Assembly: GCA_020152595.1 (NCBI GenBank)
Contig: JAIGNY010001477.1
Coordinates: 259,001 to 323,000 of the forward strand
Reading direction: 5' to 3'
From: Chiridota heheva
Lineage: Eukaryota; Echinodermata; Holothuroidea; Apodida; Chiridotidae
Length of the DNA: 64,000 nucleotides
The translations under genes and the position numbers were made by a program. Positions 60,311 to 64,000 of this stretch are shown in pieces. Under the pieces are notes generated by a model that saw nothing but the letters and a program-made list of their open reading frames with translations, had not been told where the DNA came from and searched no databases. Position 1 is the first letter of the stretch; each line of letters starts with the position of its first letter.

Positions 60311-60705
60311 GGGGCAGGGTGCTAGACTTGTTGAGGGGCACGTTAAAGCATAAAGTGCTGCGTCTTTTCGGCGTGGAGTCCAGGGGCCCCCATTAAGGCT
60401 CAATCTAATGGTGAAGAAGCTCTAGGATTTTAGCTATAACCATACCTCAGAATGAAACTATTCTGACTGATATTGATAAGGACCACTCATAAGCCAAACA
60501 GGACAATTGCTTACTATGCTATCATTCTGTGTTCTGTATCCATGTAAGGTATTCATTTATGAGGTTAATTTAAGATTAATAAGTTTTCTTTTAACCTAAA
60601 AAAAAGATTCTCATGAGAGGGGCAAGGCGGACCCCTAGGGGGGCAGGGCGGGACTACAAAGAGGCACGCCACCCCTGTAAAACAGCAAAACTAGGGGACT
60701 GAGCC
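60284..60705 (-). mobile_element. MITE-like repeat family E, copy 3 (inverted)
   Basis: ACCCTAGCTTGGTTTTAAAA then GGGGCAGGGTGC at the left and CTGTAAAACAGCAAAACTAG then GGG at the right; central CCAAACAGGACAATTGCTTA. Inserted in family I sequence, whose CACATACTCATTAATATTCA resumes at 60708. Confidence 0.7.
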
Positions 60706-61690
60706 CCACATACTCATTAATATTCATAACATCACTAACAAACAACATTAGAACATATGTACAGACCATGACCCCTGATATAGCATAAATCTGATATATC
60801 ATACATGAGATGAAGGATGTTAATTTAGGACATTTGCATTAAGCCACCGCCACCATGCATATCAATAACATCTGCTGATAACATAAACATGTATAAAATA
60901 ACCAACAAAACAATAATGCCCAATATGACACAAAAGGGACATACAGTTGCCTATTTATCACTTTTTCCAAATTTTAATTTTAAGCCCCGCCCACATATCA
61001 ATAAAACAATTGGGCACAACTACAGACCATGGGCTATCTGTGTACCAAATATGACATGAATCCAGTTTACCCATTCCTGAGATACCATGTTTACAAGCTC
61101 TATTCAGCAAAATCATATTAAGCAATGCTCACTACGCCTATTAATGAAATTCAATGTTTTTACATCATGTACACACTAGCTAACATCATATTTACGCCAA
61201 ATATGACATGCGGTTGCTAACATATAAACATTTCAAGATTTTTACATTAAGCCTCACCTACTTATTGATATGCATGACATTACTATCAAAAAACGATAGG
61301 GCACATCTATGGACCATGGCTATCTGTGTACCAAATATAACACGAGTCCAGTTTACCTTTCTTTAGATACTGTATTTACAAGCTTTTCTTCAGCAAAATA
61401 ATATTAAGTCCCCACCCACTAAGCATATAAATGAAATTCAACATTTTTACATTATGAACATGGACACATCAGCTAACATAGTTACATCAAATATGAAACA
61501 AAACAATACATGTAGTTGCTAAAATATGAACATTTCAAGATTTTTACATAAAACCCTGACTACTCATTAATATGCATGAATCACCATCAAAAACAATAGG
61601 GCACACCTACAGACCATGGGCTATCTATGTACCACATACAGTATGACATGAATCTAGTGTAACGTTCTTGAGATATCGTGTTTAGGAGCT
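60706..61690 (+). repeat. three-fold tandem repeat of ~300-bp units
   Basis: CTCATTAATATGCATGA, AATAGGGCACAYCTACAGAC, CATGGGCTATCTGTGTACCA, AATATGACATGAATCCAGTT, TTCAGCAAAATCATATTAAG and CATTTCAAGATTTTTACAT recur at about 61015, 61290 and 61590. Related to family I. Confidence 0.75.
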
Positions 61691-61699
61691 GGACATCAC

Positions 61700-61721
61700 A
61701 AAAACATACATACATACATAC

Positions 61722-61760
<39 letters not shown>

Positions 61761-61905
61761 CAGTACATACTGTACATACATACATAGATACATACATACA
61801 TATACATATATACATACATACATATATACATACATACATATATACATACATACATACACATACCCATACCTACACACATACAAACATTCATACACACATA
61901 CATAC
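61700..61905 (+). repeat. (ACAT)n microsatellite with variants
   Basis: TACATACA repeats with ATAT and CAC variants. Tyr/Cys/Met-rich frames here are artefacts. Confidence 0.97.
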
Positions 61906-62304
61906 ACACAACATCATGACTGCATAGGTTCCTGATGCTATCACATCAGAACCAAAAACTGAAATACATACATGTATTTGCACATATCAACCAATAAAGT
62001 AGTTGTAAATTAAGCCCATTTTGAAGAAAGAAATTTGCCGTTATCGACAAAAAGTTGGAACAGTGAAATCTGGAATACTATTATTTGGGAAAGTACTGTT
62101 CCTCGGAAACAGTGGCAAAAGAATTACAATTTTGACCCCTGACATCTACAAAATGGAAGAAGGAATGCCATATAATTATACAGCACTGTTATAAATGAAA
62201 TGGAGAAAAGATGCCAGGGCAAAATAAAGCACAAAGTTTGCATCTGTCCAAAGAATTTTAAAGATAAATAAGGATGTATACATGTACAGTAGCAATATGC
62301 TTAC

Positions 62305-62410
62305 AGTGAGGCGATATATCAATATTTCTATATATTTTGATATTGACACATATCGATATGGCAGAAATTGAGTTCAAGGGTCATATCGATATATCGATAT
62401 TATATTTTTC
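62305..62410. repeat. palindromic cluster of ATATCGATAT
   Basis: GCGATATATCAATATTTCTA, CACATATCGATATGGCAGAA and GGTCATATCGATATATCGAT fold back on each other. Possibly a small foldback element. Confidence 0.5.
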
Positions 62411-62479
62411 AATGATAATAACACAATACATGGACTACTAAAAAGGTGATACAGTGACTTACAGGTAGACTGATAAAAC

Positions 62480-62877
62480 ATGCATGGATCATGAGATACT
62501 ATGCATGGATCATAGAGATACTATGCATGGATCATGGAGATACTATGCATGGATCATGGAGATACTATGCATGGATCATGGAGATACTATGCATGGATCA
62601 TAAAAATACTATGCATGGATCATGGAGATACTATGCATGGATCATGGAGATACTATGCATGGATCATGGAGATACTATGCATGGATCATGGAGATACTAT
62701 GCATGGATCATGGAGATACTATGCATGGATTATGGAGATACTGTGCATGGATCATGGAGATACTATGCATGGATAATGGAGATACTATGCATGGATTATG
62801 GAGATACTATGCATGGATCATGGAGATACTATGCATGGATTATGGAGATACTATGCATGGATCATGGAGATAATTAG
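62480..62877 (+). repeat. 22-bp minisatellite (CTATGCATGGATCATGGAGA)
   Basis: About eighteen copies with few substitutions (TTATGG, ATAATGG, CTGTGC). Open in several frames because the unit has no stop. Confidence 0.97.
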
Positions 62878-64000
62878 CATGCCTACAACAAAATTTAAGA
62901 TCTTATGCTCAATGTTTCTGTGCTTGATCTTTTGAGAAAGAAACCATGTACATTTTTAAGCATAGTGGGTGCTTATTTGAAGATGCATATATTTTGCAAT
63001 AATTTCTTTTAATTTGTACAACAAATACTTTCACAAAATCAGTTTTTGAACAGTGAAGAAAACACTTTAGGTATTTGAGTTATTGCTGATCAAAGTTTGA
63101 TCAGTTTTTAATTCATCAAAAATTTGCCATGTACAACTAACTGGGCGGACAGCTCAAAATCTTTATGTAGTTGTTTCCATTTCTTTCCTAACACTTCCAG
63201 TAATCACTGACATTGATGGGAAAGTCTATTCCTGTTATTGGAATCGTGACAAAGACTCAAACAATTTTAGACAGAATTTGCTGCACCACCTCAAAGTATT
63301 ATAATAGACACTACCAATATGAAATACCAAGGACATAATATATCACAAATACATTACAAAATTTGCATAAAATATGCAAATTGATGCCTGAAGTTTTAAA
63401 AATGCTGTATAATATAGGTAATGTTTAACCAATTTGAATGAATATTTTGCTACTATGCTTTTTAAAAGATTTTAAAGCAATTTAGCTAATGTACCCTCTA
63501 CCTATAAAACAATTCAAAAAATAATTTTGCATAAATCCCCAAACTAGATCTTATCCACATGTAATTTTCTGCTCCCATATACCTGCTCAGACAGCGCACT
63601 ATCATTGTGAAGTATTTCATGACACATTATTGGCCATAGTGACACAACATTCCCTTAAGGAATATTCCCATGTTTTTTTGTAAAATTTGTTTGAAAAGAG
63701 CATAGTTTTAGAGCCAATTTGGTACGCATCAGGTTAAAATCATATAACATTCAGGAGATATGGATTTTTAAAGATTTCCCAATTGCATTTTAAAGATTTT
63801 GTACAGTATAATGAATTTGGGTTGATGATGTCATATAGGCAATTCCATTGCAAATGTTTATGTATTTCTATAAACATTAATTGGTTGTTTCTGAATGATT
63901 AAAAACAATATTCCAAAAGTTATTGAAGTAGGGTATATGTGGCAATGTATAAAAATACCTAATTTTCATCAATTTATTTTTCTAGCAGGTTTTACTAATA
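62878..64000. other. no feature recognised
   Basis: AT-rich. No exon 1 candidate (Met plus hydrophobic segment ending before a GT donor on the minus strand) was convincing here. Confidence 0.55.

Noticed and set aside
62491..62877. 128-codon frame with YAWIMEILCMDHGDTMHGSW repeats
   Set aside because: 22-bp minisatellite read in three frames; not a protein repeat domain.

Overview
This is AT-rich metazoan nuclear DNA with almost no coding sequence. The only gene I can name is a multi-exon tetraspanin on the minus strand, closest by eye to the vertebrate TSPAN6/TSPAN7 group. Five exons lie between 37563 and 56397, with canonical GT/AG borders and phase-0 introns of 2 to 10 kb. The first exon (N-terminus) and last exon (end of TM4 and tail) were not found. 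The dispersed tRNA-derived SINEs, an L2/CR1-like LINE, short non-autonomous elements with TTAA targets, low GC and abundant minisatellites suggest a marine invertebrate, perhaps a deuterostome such as an echinoderm. That placement is a guess.

Layout. 1-9 kb: a degenerate GGGATGCCATGTGGGAC array, inverted-repeat elements, short tandem repeats, and a tiny 5'-truncated LINE insertion with an 11-bp target-site duplication inside an unidentified open frame. 9-20 kb: long TA microsatellites, foldback elements, a 30-bp array, a 42-bp array with higher-order structure (17.6-19.0 kb) and a 20-bp array (19.2-19.6 kb). 20-31 kb: TTAA-flanked MITEs including a compound MITE, a 22-bp array (25.2-25.8 kb) and TIR elements. 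31-37.4 kb: a tRNA-SINE, a large hairpin, the C-terminus of a second LINE (minus strand) and a 20-bp array. 37.5-56.4 kb: tetraspanin exons 6 to 2, with introns full of SINEs, MITEs, minisatellites and a decayed LINE (49.5-53.0 kb). 56.4-64 kb: probable tetraspanin intron 1, holding a third compound MITE, an array of about eleven 185-225 bp units, a second long tandem block, an ACAT microsatellite and a 22-bp array.

Main observations. (1) The tetraspanin exons carry two single-base deletions and a 42-bp in-frame insertion that copies the intron/exon junction into the TM4 exon: assembly errors, an unusual allele or a young pseudogene. (2) Several minisatellites were visibly born from transposable-element sequence: a 17-bp array from LINE codons, a 54-bp array from the tRNA head of a SINE, and a 17/18-bp array from a DNA-transposon terminal repeat. 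(3) A compound MITE (two 100-bp TTAA-flanked MITEs around a fixed spacer) has moved as one unit at least three times. No RNA gene, operon, CRISPR array or prokaryotic feature was seen. Long open frames over tandem arrays are artefacts of repeat units without stop codons.
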